Below are positions 1-10,500 of a DNA stretch of 33,225 nt, one piece after another (position 1 is the stretch's first letter; each line of letters opens with the position of its first letter). The notes under the pieces were generated by a model that saw nothing but the letters and a program-made list of their open reading frames with translations, was not told the origin of the DNA and ran no database searches. A program made the translations under genes and the position numbers. The stretch is from an uncultured Roseobacter sp. (GTDB lineage Bacteria; Pseudomonadota; Alphaproteobacteria; Rhodobacterales; Rhodobacteraceae): positions 1-33,225 of the forward strand of contig CAJXIL010000026.1 of assembly GCA_913054455.1 (NCBI GenBank), in the 5' to 3' direction.

Positions 1-23
1 AGGTTTGCCGAGAGTAAAGGTCG

Positions 24-3000
24 GTGTTTTTCGTGGCAAAGACAGCAGATCAGCGTTCCGTCTCTCCCCATTACAGCGGGGATATCGCCATTGTTGGCAT
101 GTCGGTCAATGTGCCGGGTGCCGAAGGGGTCGCGACCTATTGGAACAACCTGCGCGCGGGCATTGAATCCATTGTACCGCTCGAGCGCGAGGCCTTGCTC
201 GAGGCCGGCGTCTCTGCTGCCACCCTGGCTGATCCCAACTATGTCCCCCATGCCGCCCTGCTCGACGGCTTTGCCGATTTTGATGCCGAATTCTTTGGCT
301 TCAGCCCCAAAGAGGCTGCCATTCTCGACCCGCAACACCGGAAATTTCTAGAGGTCGCCTGGGGCGCGATGGAAAACGCCGCCCATCCGCCCGAAAGCCT
401 GTCAGAGCCCATCGGCGTCTATGCCGGCTGTGGCATGGGCAGCTATTTTTACTTCAATATCTGCTCCAACCCCGGCCTGGTGGATGAGGTGGGCATGTTC
501 CTGCTGCGCCACACCGGCAACGATAAGGACTTCCTCACCACCCGCGTCAGCCATGTCTTTGATCTCAAAGGGCCATCGGTGAATATCCAGACCGCGTGCT
601 CCACCTCTTTGGTGGCGGTGCACTACGCCTGCAAGGCCCTGCGCGAGGGCGAATGTGGAATGGCCCTGGCCGGTGGGGTCACCATCGATATGCCACAGGG
701 GCGCGGCTATCTTTATAAAGAGAACGAGATCCTCAGCCCGGATGGCCATTGTCACGCCTTTGACCATCGCGCTCAGGGCACTGTTTTTGGCTCAGGCGCA
801 GGAGCTGTTGCCCTGCGTCGGCTCGAGGATGCGCAAGCCGATGGCGATCACATCTGGGCCGTAATCAAGGGCTCTGCCATCAACAATGATGGCGCTGACA
901 AGGCCGGCTATCTAGCGCCTTCGGTCGGCGGTCAGGCCGCGGCCATTCGCAGCGCGCTGACAGAGGCCGATATTTCTGCCGACACAATTGACTATGTTGA
1001 ATGCCATGGCACCGGCACCTATCTGGGCGACCCGATTGAGGTCTCCGCCCTGACCGAAGCCTATCGTGACAGCACCGAGGCCGAAGGCTACTGCCGCATC
1101 GGTTCGGTCAAAACCAATATCGGCCACTTGGATACGGCTGCGGGTATTGCCGGTCTGGTCAAGACCTCTCTGGGCCTGAAACACCGCGAAATCCCGCCTT
1201 CGCTGGGATATGAAGCGCCCAATCCGGCTATTGATTTTGACAGCTCGCCCTTTCAGGTGAATGACCGACTGACGCCCTGGACCTCGCACCAGGGACCACG
1301 CCGCGCCGGGATCAACGCGCTAGGGGTGGGCGGCACCAATGCCCATGCCATTCTGGAGGAGGCCCCTGATCGCGGGCCTTCTGAGGAAAGCGATTTTCCC
1401 TTTCATGTGCTTTGCCTGTCCGGGCAATCCAAAGCCGCGCTCAACGCCAATGGCACAGCCCTGGCGGACTATCTGGAGACCAACCCAAAGGCCGATCTGG
1501 CAGATATCGCCTTTACCCTGAAACAGGGCCGCCGTGGCTTTGGGAAACGCCGGGTGCTGGTGGCAGAAACCGCAGCCGAGGCTGCCGCGCTGCTGCGGGC
1601 AGGGGATCCGCGCCAAGTGTTTGACCATGAGTGCTTGGGCGATGCGCCAGAGGTGGTGTTTTCCTTCCCTGGCGGTGGTGCGCAATATGCCGGTATGGCG
1701 CGGGATCTATACGAGACCGAGCCGGTCTTTGCCGATTGGATGGATCGCGGGCTGGACCATCTGCAACCACAGCTGAACTTTGACATGCGCGCACTCTGGC
1801 TGCCAGAGGATGGCGATGAGGCTGCCGCCAATACCCAGCTGCAAAAACCCTCGGCGCAATTGCCGCTGATCATGATCGTGGAATATGCGCTGGCACAGCT
1901 CTGGATCAGCTGGGGCATCCGCCCGGCAGCGCTTGTGGGGCACTCCATGGGGGAAAACACCGCCGCTTGTCTGGCCGGGGTGATCTCCTTTGAGGACTGC
2001 ATTGATCTGGTGCTGCTGCGCGGGCGTCTGTTTGACCGGGTGCCAGCCGGCGGCATGTTGTCAATCGCCCTGCCACTGGCTGAGGTTCAGGCGCTCATTG
2101 GTGACGATCTGGACATTGCCAGTGTCAATGCCCCCAGCCTCACAGCCGTCTCCGGACCGCAGGCCGCGCTAGACACGCTGGCCGCACAGCTCGCCACGCG
2201 GGACGTGGATTTCCAGCGCATTCAGATTGATATCGCTGCGCATTCGCGCATGCTGGACGGTATTCTGGCAGACTACCGCGCGTTCCTCGGCGGCCTGAAC
2301 CTGGCCGCGCCACAGCTGCCGGTGATCTCCAACCGCACAGGTCAGCCCCTGACGGCAGAGCAAGCCACGGATCCCGACTACTGGGTTGGCCAGCTGCGCA
2401 ATACGGTGATGTTCGCCGATTGCATCACAACGCTCGCCGCCACTCCTGGTCGGGTGTTCCTTGAGGTTGGTCCTGGCAAAGCGCTCAGCGCGTTGACCCA
2501 GATGTCACCTGCGGTACAGCCCAATCAGGTGCTTAGCGCCCTGCGCCACCCCGATCAGGATATCATGGACGACGCCTATTTCTTTGGCGTGATTGGTCGG
2601 CTTTGGGGCTGCGGCGTCGAAGCCGACTGGGATCAGATCTGGGGCGAGGCCAAGCGCCATCGCCTGCCGCTGCCCGGCTACCAGTTCCAAAGGAGCCGCT
2701 ATTTCATCGCGCCGGGCACGCAACAGCACCAGGAAAACGCAGCGCTGCCCCGGCGCCATGACAGCCTGGACGACTGGGGCTACCGCCCCACCTGGCGACC
2801 ACGTTTGGCCGATTGCATTCTGGATCTTGAGACGGAACTGGGGGACGCGCCGCAAAACTGGCTGATCTTTGCTGACGCCTGTGGGAAGGCCGCCGCTTGT
2901 GCCACCCGACTGCGTGCGGCGGGCCATCGTGTCAGCCTGGTGCACCCCGGTGATACCTACGCCACGCTTGCTCAGGACAACTATATCCTGCCCCCCGAAC

Positions 3001-6000
3001 AGGGGCGGTTTGGCTATGCTGCCCTGCTCGCCGATCTGGCCGAGGTAGATGCGCTCCCCCATCGCATTGCGCATTTCTGGCTTGTCACTGGACCGCAAGA
3101 GCACTTCCGCCCTGGCTCCTCCTTCTTTGACCGAAATCTAGAAATGGGCTTCGCGTCCCTGACGGCCCTGGCCCAGGAATTGGGAAGCCTGGACCTGGAA
3201 CATCCCGTCCATCTCACTGTCTTCACCACCGGTGCGGCGCAGGTCACCTCAGAAGCCCTCCCCTACCCGGAGAAAGCGATGATTGCCGGCCCAGCCGGGG
3301 TCATCCCGCGTGAGTTCCCACTGGTCACCTGTAGCACCGTAGATATCGAACTGCCCCAAGCCCCAGGCTTCCTCGCCACCCTACGCGGCGCGGAACCGGC
3401 AGATCTGACACCGCGCTTGTTGGAAGAACTCATGGCCGAACCCTCCAATGCTGCCGTGGCCTGGCGCGGCGACAAGCGGTTTGAAAAAAGCTGGCGCAAT
3501 CAGGCCCTTCCGGACCGCACAGATAAGACGGCAGCCGATCCAGCCATGGCCAATCTGAGCGGGTTCAAGCAGGGCGGCAGCTATCTGATCACAGGTGGCT
3601 TTGGCGGCATTGGCTTGACCACCGCGGCCCATCTAATGCGTCACTACGGGGCCAAGGTGAGCCTGGTATCGCGCACAGGTCTGCCGGACCGGGCCGACTG
3701 GCCACGCTATCTGACCACGCATAGCCCCGCCAATCGCACCGCCCAGCGCATCCGCGCGGTGCAGGAATTGGAACAGATCGGCACCGGCGCGGTGCTGTCC
3801 CTTGCCGCTGACATTTGCAACAGTGCCGAAATGCGCAGCGCTGTTGCCAAAGCTGAGGCCAAATTCGGTGCCCTCAACGGCGTGATCCACGGCGCAGGCG
3901 TCATTGAAGACGGGCCGATCCTGGCCAAATCAGAGGCGCAGATCGCGCGGGTACTGTCCCCCAAGGTGACCGGATTGCGGGTTCTGCATGATCTGTTCCC
4001 AGACGGCAGCCTGGACGTGATGGTGCTGTTTTCCTCTTCCTCGACCGTGACCCAGCCTGCGGGGCAAATCGACTATGTCGCCGCCAACGAATATCTGAAC
4101 GCCTATGCTGCCCATCGCCAGGGCGATCAAACGCGCGTCGTGGCGATTGACTGGGGCGTTTGGGCCGATACCGGCATGGCTGCCGAAGCCATGGCGGCGC
4201 GTCAGGGCAAGGCCACGCCAAGCCCACGCCAACGCTGCCCCCAGCCCCTTTTGGATGAGACCGGGTTTGATGCCTTTGGCAATCCGATCTTTGCCAGCGC
4301 GCTGGACGCTGAACAGTCCTGGTTGCTGGATGAGCATCGCACCAAGGACGGCACCGCACTGGTTCCGGGCACCGGCTATATCGAATGGATCGCCGAAAGC
4401 CTGGCTGCACAGGATCAAAAAACGCCCTTTGAAATCAAAGATCTATTTTTTCTGCGTCCCCTGGTGGTGGATCCGTCTGCCCCGCGTGACGTCCTGTTGC
4501 GACTGGTTGCGCAGGATACGGGCTATGCCTTTGCCACCCATAGCGCCCTGAGCACGGGGGGGTATGCTCTCAACGCTGAGGCAGAAATCAAGCTGCTGCC
4601 CGAGGCAAACACGCCACCAGCGCTGGATCTGACCGCAATCAGGTCTCGCTGTCCGCAGGTGAAAAATGCCACAGCGGATGACCACCTGCAGTCGCCCCAA
4701 GAGGCACATCTGAATTTTGGACCTCGCTGGCAGGTCCTGCAACAGATGGCCTTTGGCAGCGACGAAGGCCTGGCGCAACTCCGCTTACCCCAGGCCGCAC
4801 AGGGCGATGATTGCCTGCTGCATCCCGGTCTGATGGATCTGGCGACCGGCTGGGCCATCTCATTGGCGCCTGGCTACACTGGTACGGATCTCTGGGTCCC
4901 GCTGGGCTATGGCAGCCTTCTGGTGCTGGCACCGTTGACCGCAGAAATCCACAGCCATATGCGGCTCTGCCCAGGAGCCACAACACCAGAGAGCGCCAGT
5001 TTTGATATTACCCTCACCGACTCCACAGGTCGGGTGCTGGTTGAGATCACAGGCTTCCAGATGACCCGGCTTGCGGGCGGGTTTGAATCCACGCCCGATC
5101 AAACCCATGCGGATCACAGTAGCGAGGCCCTGGGCCTTACAGCCAGCGCGACGCAGCAACCGCTGTCAGAGGATGAGCGCCGCCTGCAGCTCAACATTGC
5201 CAATGGCATTCGCACATCTGAGGGTCCTGAGGCGCTGATCCGTGCGATCAGCACTGGGCACGCACAGATCGTGGTCTCCTCCCTGGATCTGCCCATGCTG
5301 ATCGATCAAGCGGCACAGGTCAGTGCAGGCGCGGCGGCGGATGAAAGCCAGAGCTTTGAGCGACCTCAACTGGATACGGATTATGTCGCGCCGTCCAACC
5401 CCGTGGAGGAACAGCTGGCTATGCTGTTCCAAAGCCTGCTGGGGGTTTCGCAGGTCGGGGTGGAGGACAGTTTCTTTGATCTGGGCGGTCATTCCCTAAT
5501 TGCGGTGCGGCTCTTTGCGCAGGTCAAACGCCACTATGATCTGGATCTGCCGCTGGCGACCCTGTTTGAGGCCCCCAGCGTTGCCGCATTGGCGGCGCTG
5601 CTGATCCAGCGCGGGGCGGGCGGACAAGACGCCAGTGCCGATCCTGCGTCCCAATCTAACCAAGCAGCACCCGCCGCCTTTTCCCATCTGGTGGTGCTGC
5701 ACCCTGGCTCCGGCACCGATGCCGCGCCTTTCTTTGTGGTGGCAGGCATGTTTGGCAACGTGTTGAACCTGCGCCATCTGGCGCAGGAGCTCGGCGGCGA
5801 GCGCCCGGTCTATGGGCTCCAGGCGCGGGGTCTGATTGGCGGTGATGATCCACATACTAGCATTGCCCAGGCCGCTGCGGACTATCTGGACGAGATAAAA
5901 CAGGTCCAACCCCATGGCCCCTATCTGCTGGGGGGCTTTTCAGGCGGCGGTATCACTGCCTATGAAATGGCGCAGCAATTGCAGTCATCAGGTGAAGAGA

Positions 6001-6554
6001 CCGCCGCTCTGGTTCTGCTCGACACCCCCCTACCGGTGCGCCCCAGCCTGAAACCTGTCGACAAGGCCTTGATCAAATTGCAGGAACTGCGCCGCAAAGG
6101 CGCAGGCTATCTGCTGGAATGGGGCAAGAACCGCATCCTGTGGGAAATTACCAAACGCCGCCAAGCCCCGGTGGAGACCGGCCAGGTGCCCGCCTTCAAC
6201 AACCGCAAGATCGAGCTGGCTTTTCGCCAAGCCGTCGAGAGCTACGCGTTGCAGCCCTGGAATGGCCCGCTGACCCTGCTGCGCCCCCCACTGGATCGCC
6301 ATTGGCAGGTCTCTGGCGGCAACTGGGTGAGTTCCGAGCGGGAATATGTCTTTGATGACAATGATTGGACAGGCTGGGCTCCAGGTCTGGAGGTCATCGA
6401 AGTGCCCGGGAATCACGACAGCATGGTTCTGGTGCCCAATGTGAGCACACTGGCGGCGGCTCTGAAGCCCCGGCTGGCAGGTCCGCCAGAGGCCAAGCAA
6501 TCAGCGCCTAATGCCGCCGATGCGCAGGCCACTTATGCAAGAGCCGCGGAGTGA
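24..6554 (+). CDS. Type I polyketide synthase, KS-AT-KR-DH-ACP-TE
   Basis: A single extension module with its own release domain. The ketosynthase (about residues 18-450) has Cys192 in TACSTSL, His328 in ECHGTG and His368 in KTNIGHL. The acyltransferase (about 543-850) has Ser641 in GHSMGE, a malonyl-like rather than methylmalonyl-like motif. The ketoreductase (structural half about 900-1180, catalytic half to about 1400) has the GGFGGIG nucleotide site, Ser1338 and Tyr1351, and an IED motif resembling B-type enzymes. The dehydratase-like hot-dog domain (about 1415-1700) has His1438 and Asp1605. The carrier has Ser1824 in LGGHSL, and the thioesterase has Ser1973 in GFSGGG, Asp2000 and His2131. 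There is no loading domain, so a partner must prime it; the NRPS two genes downstream is the obvious donor. Placing KR before DH is unusual for modular PKSs. An in-frame stop at 15-17 limits the start to GTG 24 or GTG 33; AAAGG at 16-20 sits very close to the first. Confidence 0.95.
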   Translation: MFFVAKTADQRSVSPHYSGDIAIVGMSVNVPGAEGVATYWNNLRAGIESIVPLEREALLEAGVSAATLADPNYVPHAALLDGFADFDAEFFGFSPKEAAILDPQHRKFLEVAWGAMENAAHPPESLSEPIGVYAGCGMGSYFYFNICSNPGLVDEVGMFLLRHTGNDKDFLTTRVSHVFDLKGPSVNIQTACSTSLVAVHYACKALREGECGMALAGGVTIDMPQGRGYLYKENEILSPDGHCHAFDHRAQGTVFGSGAGAVALRRLEDAQADGDHIWAVIKGSAINNDGADKAGYLAPSVGGQAAAIRSALTEADISADTIDYVECHGTGTYLGDPIEVSALTEAYRDSTEAEGYCRIGSVKTNIGHLDTAAGIAGLVKTSLGLKHREIPPSLGYEAPNPAIDFDSSPFQVNDRLTPWTSHQGPRRAGINALGVGGTNAHAILEEAPDRGPSEESDFPFHVLCLSGQSKAALNANGTALADYLETNPKADLADIAFTLKQGRRGFGKRRVLVAETAAEAAALLRAGDPRQVFDHECLGDAPEVVFSFPGGGAQYAGMARDLYETEPVFADWMDRGLDHLQPQLNFDMRALWLPEDGDEAAANTQLQKPSAQLPLIMIVEYALAQLWISWGIRPAALVGHSMGENTAACLAGVISFEDCIDLVLLRGRLFDRVPAGGMLSIALPLAEVQALIGDDLDIASVNAPSLTAVSGPQAALDTLAAQLATRDVDFQRIQIDIAAHSRMLDGILADYRAFLGGLNLAAPQLPVISNRTGQPLTAEQATDPDYWVGQLRNTVMFADCITTLAATPGRVFLEVGPGKALSALTQMSPAVQPNQVLSALRHPDQDIMDDAYFFGVIGRLWGCGVEADWDQIWGEAKRHRLPLPGYQFQRSRYFIAPGTQQHQENAALPRRHDSLDDWGYRPTWRPRLADCILDLETELGDAPQNWLIFADACGKAAACATRLRAAGHRVSLVHPGDTYATLAQDNYILPPEQGRFGYAALLADLAEVDALPHRIAHFWLVTGPQEHFRPGSSFFDRNLEMGFASLTALAQELGSLDLEHPVHLTVFTTGAAQVTSEALPYPEKAMIAGPAGVIPREFPLVTCSTVDIELPQAPGFLATLRGAEPADLTPRLLEELMAEPSNAAVAWRGDKRFEKSWRNQALPDRTDKTAADPAMANLSGFKQGGSYLITGGFGGIGLTTAAHLMRHYGAKVSLVSRTGLPDRADWPRYLTTHSPANRTAQRIRAVQELEQIGTGAVLSLAADICNSAEMRSAVAKAEAKFGALNGVIHGAGVIEDGPILAKSEAQIARVLSPKVTGLRVLHDLFPDGSLDVMVLFSSSSTVTQPAGQIDYVAANEYLNAYAAHRQGDQTRVVAIDWGVWADTGMAAEAMAARQGKATPSPRQRCPQPLLDETGFDAFGNPIFASALDAEQSWLLDEHRTKDGTALVPGTGYIEWIAESLAAQDQKTPFEIKDLFFLRPLVVDPSAPRDVLLRLVAQDTGYAFATHSALSTGGYALNAEAEIKLLPEANTPPALDLTAIRSRCPQVKNATADDHLQSPQEAHLNFGPRWQVLQQMAFGSDEGLAQLRLPQAAQGDDCLLHPGLMDLATGWAISLAPGYTGTDLWVPLGYGSLLVLAPLTAEIHSHMRLCPGATTPESASFDITLTDSTGRVLVEITGFQMTRLAGGFESTPDQTHADHSSEALGLTASATQQPLSEDERRLQLNIANGIRTSEGPEALIRAISTGHAQIVVSSLDLPMLIDQAAQVSAGAAADESQSFERPQLDTDYVAPSNPVEEQLAMLFQSLLGVSQVGVEDSFFDLGGHSLIAVRLFAQVKRHYDLDLPLATLFEAPSVAALAALLIQRGAGGQDASADPASQSNQAAPAAFSHLVVLHPGSGTDAAPFFVVAGMFGNVLNLRHLAQELGGERPVYGLQARGLIGGDDPHTSIAQAAADYLDEIKQVQPHGPYLLGGFSGGGITAYEMAQQLQSSGEETAALVLLDTPLPVRPSLKPVDKALIKLQELRRKGAGYLLEWGKNRILWEITKRRQAPVETGQVPAFNNRKIELAFRQAVESYALQPWNGPLTLLRPPLDRHWQVSGGNWVSSEREYVFDDNDWTGWAPGLEVIEVPGNHDSMVLVPNVSTLAAALKPRLAGPPEAKQSAPNAADAQATYARAAE

Positions 6555-6559
6555 CGATC

Positions 6560-7579
6560 ATGAGCAAAGGCAGCATTCTCACCATCATCCTGAACTACCG
6601 CACCCCTGAGATGACCCTCAGAGCGGCCGAAGCCGCCTTGACGGAGATGCAAGACCTCCCCGGTGAGGTCCTGGTGATCGACAATGGCTCGGGCGATGGA
6701 TCCTGGGAGGCCCTGCAGGCCGGAGCTGCCCAGCGCGGCTGGCAAAACAGCAAGAAGATCCGCTTGCATCAATCCATGGTCAATGGCGGCTTTGGCGCCG
6801 GCATGAATATCGGCTTTGCCGCCGGGCTGTCGGATGGCAAGGCCCCAGACTATTACTACCTGCTGAATTCTGATGCCTTTGTGCAGGGGCAGACCATCTC
6901 CACTTTGCGCGATTTTCTGGCCGATCATCCCGGTGCCGGACTGGCGGGGTCCTATGTACATGGCACCGATGGCAGCCCCCATCGCACCGCCTTTCGCTTT
7001 CCGTCAATCGCGGGCGAGTTTGAAATGGCCGCGCGCACTGGCGTCTTTACCCGCCTGCTCGCCCCTTGGGTGGTGGCGATGGAGATGCCAAAGACCCAAA
7101 CCCAGGTGGATTGGACCGCCGGGGCCAGCCTGATGATCCGCCAACCCGTCATCGAAGAGACCGGCGGCTTTGACGAGACATTCTTTTTGTATTTCGAGGA
7201 AACCGATCTGTGTCGCCGCGCCGCCCGCGCGGGCTGGCGCACCCATTATGTGCCTAACAGCAAGATCGAACACCTCGGCTCTGCCTCAACTGGCATGAAA
7301 GACTGGAACCGCACGCCGGCCTATTGGTTTAAGTCGCGCAGCCATTATTTCACCAAATCCCACGGCCGTAGCTATGCGGCGCTTGCCACTTTGGCCCGCG
7401 TCGTCGGCAGCTGCATTTACGGGCTGCGCCGCCTGGTGCAGGGCAAACCCCAGGCCGATCCCAATCATTTCCTGAGAGATCTCATCTCTCATGCCCTGAC
7501 GCCTGCGCCTGCGTCGCGCAGCCCCTCATCCACCCGTGAAACGCGCCTTCACGCCCCGGTTTCGGAGGATCTAAAATGA
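6560..7579 (+). CDS. GT2 family glycosyltransferase (rhamnosyltransferase-like)
   Basis: A cytosolic GT-A fold glycosyltransferase of family 2, expected to move a sugar from a nucleotide donor to a lipid-linked or assembly-line acceptor. The N-terminus has the Rossmann-like [10 protein letters not shown] strand and [10 protein letters not shown]. The middle has LLNSDAF at the metal-binding position, and the C-terminal half has the family signature [20 protein letters not shown], followed by an amphipathic tail. ATG 6560 is chosen because GGAG at 6548-6551 lies 8 bases upstream; a GTG at 6551 overlapping the PKS stop is the alternative. The gene sits between the PKS and the NRPS, and its stop overlaps the NRPS start (ATGA), so it is translationally coupled to both. 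The sugar and acceptor cannot be read from sequence. Confidence 0.9.
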   Translation: MSKGSILTIILNYRTPEMTLRAAEAALTEMQDLPGEVLVIDNGSGDGSWEALQAGAAQRGWQNSKKIRLHQSMVNGGFGAGMNIGFAAGLSDGKAPDYYYLLNSDAFVQGQTISTLRDFLADHPGAGLAGSYVHGTDGSPHRTAFRFPSIAGEFEMAARTGVFTRLLAPWVVAMEMPKTQTQVDWTAGASLMIRQPVIEETGGFDETFFLYFEETDLCRRAARAGWRTHYVPNSKIEHLGSASTGMKDWNRTPAYWFKSRSHYFTKSHGRSYAALATLARVVGSCIYGLRRLVQGKPQADPNHFLRDLISHALTPAPASRSPSSTRETRLHAPVSEDLK

Positions 7580-10500
7580 GCCAATTTTCCTGTGTCGTCA
7601 TCGGCAATGAATCCCTGTTGATCGGCTGTGCCGAAGCCCTGCTGGCCCAGGGCCACCAGATCACGGCTGTGGTCTCCACCGATGCCGATATCCGCGCCTG
7701 GGCCAAGGGCAAAGCACTGCCTCTGCTGACAAATCCCGCTGAACTCACCCAGGCCTTTGATTGGCTGCTGTCGATCGCCAACCTGCGGGTGATCCCAGAG
7801 CCCATTCTGGCCCTGGCCCGTAAGGGCGCAGTGAACTTTCACGATGGCCCGCTGCCGCGCTATGCCGGATTGAACACGCCCAACTGGGCATTGATGGCCG
7901 GAGAGGCCCAGCACGGTATCACCTGGCATATGATGGAGGGCGGCATTGACGAGGGCGATATCCTCGCCCAGCGCCTGTTTGATATTGCCGAGGATGACAC
8001 CGCCTTTAGCCTCAATTCCAAATGCTATGCCGCAGCCATGGACAGCTTTGGCGAGGTGCTGGATCAGCTGAGCGCCGACGACCTGCAACGCCAGCCGCAG
8101 GATCTGTCCCTGCGCAGCTATTTTTCCAAGGATCATCGCCCTGCAGCTGGGGCCGTTTTGGACTTTTCTCAGACCAGTCTGAGCCTGAGCCGCCTGGTGC
8201 GAGGCTTGGACTATGGCTCCTATTGGAACCCCCTGAGCTGTGCCAAAATAGCACTGGAAGACCGAGTTTTGCGCGTCGGCAAGGCAGGTCCTGCGGAGGG
8301 CAGCGGTCCAATTGGCACAGTTTTGTCAGTGACAGGGGCTGTTGTCACCATCGCCGCCTGCGATGGCGCGATTGCGCTGGAAGATATCACCAGCCTGGCA
8401 GGCAAAAAACTGGACTTGCCCTCGCTCTTCAAGGTTGGTCAGCAGCTCCCTGCTGTTACCCCTTCTGAGGCGAAAGCCATAGAGGCTGCCCTGACCCAGA
8501 GCCAGGGGGGAGAATCGCACTGGCGCCGTGCCCTGGCCGCAATGCAGCCGGTCACTGTGCCCCTGTCTTCCGCGACCAACCGCCCGGTGGGCATCAGCCG
8601 CCTGGAAATTTCCCTGCCTGCATCTTTGTCTCAAGAGCAGATCGTCACTGCGACGCTGGCTTGGGCTTTGCTCAGCACAGGTGAGCAACAGGCCGATATC
8701 GCCTATGCCGCATGGCCCGCAGCGACCGGGACCGCTGCGCATCTGGTCTCGGATTGGATTCCTTTGCAGGGCGCGCGTGATTCATCTGTTAACACTTTAG
8801 CGACTCAGATACAGATAGATGTGGAAAAGGCCCGCAGGTTTGGCGGTTTTGCCCTGGATCTGGTGGCCCGCGCCCCAGAACTTTCAGCGCAAAACATGCC
8901 GGGTATCGGGTTTACAGCGGATCGGGATGCAGCCCTGCCAGGTTGCACTATGACGGTTTCGCTGAATGAGGGCGCCTTGGCGCTGCATGTGGATGACACC
9001 CGGCTGGATGCTCGGGCCGCGGAGCTGCTCGCCGCGCGGCTCGAACATACACTGGGGGTCATCGCATCTCATCTGACCTCTGCCACCGATTGCACGCTGT
9101 CAGAGCTGTCTATCCTGCCCGAGGCAGAGCGCCGGTTGCTGCTGGAGGACTGGAACCAGACCGCAACCGAGCTGCCAGCAGAGAGCACCATTCAGGCCGC
9201 CTTTGAGACTCAGGTAGCCCGCACCCCCAAAGCCACGGCCCTGGTGTTTGAGGGCGAGAGCTACAGCTACGAGGGGCTGAACGCCCGCGCCAATGCTCTG
9301 GCCCGCCAGCTGCAAGCCACCGGCGTCAAGCCCGGCACCCATGTGGGCGTCTATATCAAGCGCTCAGCCGATTTGATGGTGGGCGCCTTGGCGGTGCTCA
9401 AAGCCGGGGGGGCCTATGTGCCTCTGGACCCCGCCTACCCAAAAGATCGCATCGCCCACTATCTGTCAGACAGCCAGGCCAGCGTTGTTGTCACCCAGGG
9501 GGCCCTGCGCGCCGAGCTGCCCGACACCGCGGCACAGATCGTCACAGTGGATAGCCTTGCCGTTACCGAGGCCCTGGCTGAGAATGTCACCAGTGGAGCC
9601 ACTGGCGCCGATCTGGCCTATCTGATCTATACCTCCGGCTCTACCGGCACGCCCAAAGGCGTCATGGTGCGCCAGGACAATGTGGCCAATTTCTTTGCCG
9701 CCATGGATGCGCGCATCCCCTACAAGGCAGGCGATGCCTGGCTGGCGGTGACCTCGCTGTCCTTTGATATCTCAGTGCTGGAGCTTTTCTGGACCCTGTC
9801 GCGCGGTTTCAAATTGGTACTCTCCAGCGATGAAAGCCGGCTTGAGCTGTCCAATGGCCCCATCGCGATTTCCGACAGGCGGATGGATTTCAATCTGTTT
9901 TACTGGGGCAATGACGATGGTCCCGGCCCGCGCAAATACCATCTGTTGTTGGAAGGCGCCAAATTCGCCGATGCCAATGGCTTTAACGCGGTCTGGACGC
10001 CCGAGCGCCATTTCCACGCCTTTGGCGGCCCCTATCCCAATCCTTCTGTCACTGGCGCGGCTGTTGCCGCCGTAACAAACAACCTGAGTGTGCGGGCAGG
10101 CTCCTGCGTGGCACCGCTGCACCATCCCGCCCGGATCGCGGAGGAATGGTCGGTCATTGACAACCTCACCAATGGGCGGGCTGGGATCGGCATCGCTGCA
10201 GGTTGGCAGCCAGATGATTTTGTCCTGCGTCCCGAAAACACACCGCCCGCCAACAAACCCGCAATGTTTGACTCGATCGACACCCTGCGCAGGCTCTGGC
10301 GCGGCGAAGAGGTGGAATTCCCCCGCAAGGATGGCTCAATGCATGCGGTTGTCACCCAGCCGCGCCCGGTATCAAAGGAACTGCCAGTCTGGGTGACCAC
10401 GGCCGGCAATCCCGAGACCTGGCGCGAGGCGGGTGAAATTGGCGCCAATGTGTTGACGCACCTTTTAGGGCAAAGCATCGACGAAGTCGGCGGCAAGATC

